Assembly (NCBI RefSeq): GCF_001723175.1
Contig: NC_064652.1
Coordinates: forward strand, 2,108,001-2,172,000
Direction: 5' to 3'
DNA length: 64,000 bases
Source of the DNA: Penicillium oxalicum
Taxonomy: Eukaryota; Ascomycota; Eurotiomycetes; Eurotiales; Aspergillaceae
The translations under genes and the position numbers were made by a program. Every line of letters starts with the position of its first letter. Position 1 is the stretch's first letter. Positions 61,033 through 64,000 of this stretch are shown one piece after another. The notes below the pieces were generated by a model. It saw nothing but the letters and a program-made list of their open reading frames with translations. It was not told the DNA's origin and did no database searches.

Positions 61033-62973
61033 GCAGAACCGGCACCGCAGCAGGACCAAGGAGACGAAAAGAAAGGAGAGTGCCCACGCCACCGCCGACG
61101 TGAGAGATCTGCCACGGAATGAAAGATTGGGGACCTCGATCCCTACGCTCTTCCTCTCTTTATTTTCTGCTCTTCTGGATCCGTGAGGGGGAATGGAATT
61201 CGAACGGAGAAACAAGAAAAAAAAGTCTCAGAGATTTGGCCAGACTGGCCGGTCTGATATCTTCTTTCTTTTTGTTTTCATCTTTGATTTCCTTTCTTTT
61301 CGCTTGTTCAGATTCCCTCTTTTTTGCGACACTTTGATTCCACTCCCCTCGATCCATCGATGGCGGGCGTTGATCCGACATATTCGAAAGGGTCCTCCCC
61401 CCACCAGGACGAGCCCTCCACACGCCCGTCATTTGACTCGCCCGCATTGAACCGCAAACTCAATCCCATCCATCCAACCACACACGGTCCAGACTTGCTT
61501 GGTCTGGCCTTTTTGCTTTTTGTGCTCTTCTTTTTTTTTCTTGCTCATCTGGTTCGTGGTTCTTGCTCGGCCTTTGTGGTTTGTACGCCTCCCGTCCATT
61601 CTGCCGTCCATGGATGGAACAGAACATGAAGGGTGGAGAGAAGAAATGGAAGCGTCATGGATCACCTTTCACCTTCCTGTTCCTGATTCTTCTCGTTCAC
61701 CATTCCCTTTTCTTCGTGACCACCACATCGGGTGTCCCCGGAGATTCCACTGTCCATGTCATTCATCCTTTGGGATGGTGATTCCCCCCCAGTCCTTTTT
61801 TCCCCTTCTTTACCGTTTTCCCCAGGGCTGGACCGGGCCATGCTGGAAGAGTGAGTCTTGGCAACGTCACTGCGCGGAACCAAGGGGGGGGAATTACATC
61901 AAAGAATTACCGAGTGGAATGAGTGCCGAGATCCTCCAAGGCAGAGATCATTACATTGGCATGCGTGCCAAGCCGGACAAGCTCCTGGGAGTCCCGTCAA
62001 TGCCCCCCAATCCCGAGAATGCAACGTCGCAACCCCACACCCACTCACCCTCCCGCCCAAGTATGCAGGAAGAGAGGAGATGGAGGGGAGGAGGGGAAAC
62101 CAGTCTTGGCAGTTATGTCACCGTCACCCGGCCAGCAGACGGAGCCCATCTCAGGGAGGATCCTTGCCGTCTGGCGAACCTGGTGTGGTTGGCAGTTTTG
62201 TACCATGAGCGAGTTCTGGAGAAGCCGCAGAGACTAGATTATCAATAATGCTAATGCTTAATGAATTCTTGAGGAATCACGTGCCGGATCATCCCTCATA
62301 TATGTATTCTACCACACACTAGAATACCTAGGCCACTATACGTAACATTTTTCCTATGCCAGGTGGGGCTTTCCTATTTTAGCTGCCGCCGCTTTTATGA
62401 GGGCGCTCAGAGTCAGGCTCACTGAGTAAATTTCAGTCCGGGAATCAGAGTCACTGAGCTGCTCAGCATCGTCACGTGACAATCAGTGAGTGCTCAGTGA
62501 GTGCTCAGTGAGTGCTCAGTGAGTCTGATTGGATGCTCACTGAGCCATCACTGATTACTCAGATATTCGGCAGAGGCATCTATTGAGCACCCAGTCGATG
62601 CTCAGCCTATACCCAAACGAGCGCTTTGCCCCACCGTATTGTTTATCTTCCAACCTACTTTTTGATGGGCCTCATTCTTCACCATGTCCTGTTTTTTGAG
62701 GTACTCGACCCTCCAATCTCTTTCCTCAGCCCCCACAAATTAATGAACAGGGGCACGGTGACTCAATAATGGAGGGTTTAGGGATTCCGCCATGCACCGG
62801 CGCAGGAAAAAGGCGATCCGCTATTATCAGAACCCGAGATCTGTGCTTAAGTCCCGGAGTACAAATTGTAGCTGCATCCCGCATTTCAAGACGCAACCCA
62901 TATTCTCTTCATCCTTAACTCAATAATTACTTCCATTCATTCATTCAGGCGTTCTACGAGAATACTTTCCGTT
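61033..62973. other. Intergenic region / possible left boundary of a mobile element
   Basis: Trailer of the small gene, T-rich stretches (61520-61545), then from about 62240 a change to A/T-richer sequence with the repeat cluster 62401-62605. The promoter of the recombinase-like gene lies at about 62880-62970. No additional gene supported. Confidence 0.45.
62401..62605. repeat. Cluster of direct and inverted CTCAGTGAG-type repeats
   Basis: CAGTGAGTGCT is repeated in tandem 3.7 times at 62484-62524. Inverted relatives (GCTCACTGAG) occur at 62417-62426 and 62535-62544, with shorter variants at 62450-62458, 62548-62562 and 62597-62605. A GTCACGTGAC palindrome sits inside at 62471-62480. The cluster ends about 370 bp before the recombinase-like start codon. 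Confidence 0.85.
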
Positions 62974-64000
62974 ATGGGTCAGAAGACCTTCTTTGCTCAA
63001 CAAGATGAGGCCTCCAAGCAACTGGCAAAGAACGGCTATGTTTTTGGCGCTTATGCGAAGGAGGATGCTATCAGACAAAAAGACAAAAGGATACCCAAGA
63101 CGAAGAAGATGTATTCCAGTGTTGTCCGTCGTTGGATGGAGTGAGTTTTATTATCCAGAGGATTGCCCGCCGCATGCGTTGCTGACTGCTCTTAGATTCT
63201 TTGAACAAAATGGCATCAAGGGCTATGAGTTTGGGCCAGGATGTGCGACTCCAGACTATGTGCTCCTCAAAGAATTTTTCCGCTGGTATGGTCATACCGC
63301 GCGAGGCAAGAAAAGTAAGAACGGAAGACCGGTGATGACATCGTTTCTGAATTGTGCAGAAAGGCTGTTTGGTGGGTTTGAAGAAGAATTGCAGATCAAA
63401 ATTGTGATGGAAGACAGGAGCGAGATATATAATGTAAGCTTTTGCTGAACTCCATGGTACACGCAAGACTAACCGCAGCACAGTGGATAAGGAGAACATT
63501 AACAGGCAACGAAGGGTGGATTGAGAATGTTGAAGATCCAGACCACAGTTTCACCAAGAAGGATTTTCTCCGAGTGATATCATCTATATGGAAATCGGAT
63601 CATCGCCGATTCATCCCCGGATTACTTAAGGCTATCATCACGCTAGCTCTTCAACTATATCTTTTTACCGGAGCAAGAATTGGAGCATTTATACCAGCCC
63701 ATGAGGATAGAGACAAGAGAGGCCTAAGATATAAGGTGAATATATCCTGGCGTTGGAGTTGTGCTATGCTAATTCTTGTCTAGGACATAGAGCTGGTGTT
63801 ATTTCCATCCCCTACGGCCCCTTGGAAGGTCGAGTGGAAAGTCAATCAAGTCTGGTTAAAGAATAATCGAAACCCAGACTACACTGTGTAAGTCAACAAA
63901 ATATAAATTCTTTAGCATTCTGCCTATAAATGAGAGTTTACACGCTGATATAATTTGAAGGTTTGGAATTGGAATCCGTGATACTAAGAAACCACAGTTC
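62974..64000 (+). CDS. DUF3435/FluG-domain-type tyrosine-recombinase-like protein (5' part)
   Basis: The gene runs off the right edge. Exons are 62974-63140, 63196-63433, 63484-63735, 63784-63887 and 63961 onward; all junctions have GT..AG ends and keep phase, giving 267 residues so far with no break. Intron 1 (GTGAGT, branch GCTGAC, TTAG, 55 bp) is textbook. The N-terminus (MGQKTFFAQQDEASKQLAKN) is followed by DKRIPKTKKMYSSVVRRWME and EIYNWIRRTL, an SAM-like DNA-binding half. Residues about 192-204 (LQLYLFTGARIGAF) fit box I of tyrosine recombinases with the catalytic Arg (R200). Then comes RGLRYKDIELVLF and a region (VWLKNNRNPDYTVFGIGIRD) as I recall from fungal FluG-domain/DUF3435 proteins. 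The second Arg/His and the Tyr would be beyond the window. DUF3435 proteins are the captains of Starship elements; a solitary relative or Crypton-like gene is the alternative. Confidence 0.68.

Noticed and set aside
63141..63195. Read-through of intron 1 in the DUF3435-type gene, giving a frame that starts at 62993
   Set aside because: The stretch has a perfect GTGAGT donor, GCTGAC branch point and TTAG acceptor, and removing it joins RRWME to FFEQNG in phase from the better ATG at 62974.

Overview
The window looks like nuclear DNA of a filamentous ascomycete, most likely Eurotiales (Aspergillus/Penicillium-like). Most introns are short (about 50-130 bp, one of 266 bp) with GTRNGT-type donors, CTNAC-like branch points and YAG acceptors. 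Intergenic regions hold long CT-rich tracts, and the housekeeping proteins are clearly fungal. Gene models were assembled by hand by matching splice sites to reading phase. No tRNA, rRNA or CRISPR was found.

Layout. 1-13.7 kb holds no convincing gene, which is unusual for such a genome; it contains C/G homopolymer tracts and CT-rich promoter-like stretches. 13.8-49.7 kb is a conserved core. In order: a Pho80/Clg1-like cyclin (+), mitochondrial ribosomal protein uL15m (+), a Ser/Thr kinase (-), a Tea4/Bud14-like SH3 polarity protein with one apparent frame break (+), a glycine-zipper protein (+), a vacuolar PQ-loop transporter (+), a single-pass Ser-rich surface protein (-), serine palmitoyltransferase subunit Lcb2 (-), acetoacetyl-CoA synthetase (+), mitochondrial processing peptidase alpha (+), the import receptor Tom22 (+) and a DUF4211 nuclear-type protein (-). 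Three of these serve mitochondrial biogenesis, and MPP-alpha and Tom22 are direct tandem neighbours in one import pathway.

50-56.5 kb is gene-poor. It carries one intronless, unrecognised 772-residue protein whose last third is a 15-bp coding minisatellite (acidic D/G/N/S repeats with a 45-bp higher-order period). 56.6-61 kb has an MFS sugar-type transporter and a small basic protein. The right edge (62.97 kb onward) has the 5' part of an intact multi-exon DUF3435/FluG-domain-type tyrosine-recombinase-like gene that runs off the window. Just upstream is a cluster of direct and inverted CTCAGTGAG-type repeats. DUF3435 proteins are the 'captain' recombinases of giant Starship elements, so the window may end at the left edge of such an element. 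This and the minisatellite protein are the two most interesting items.
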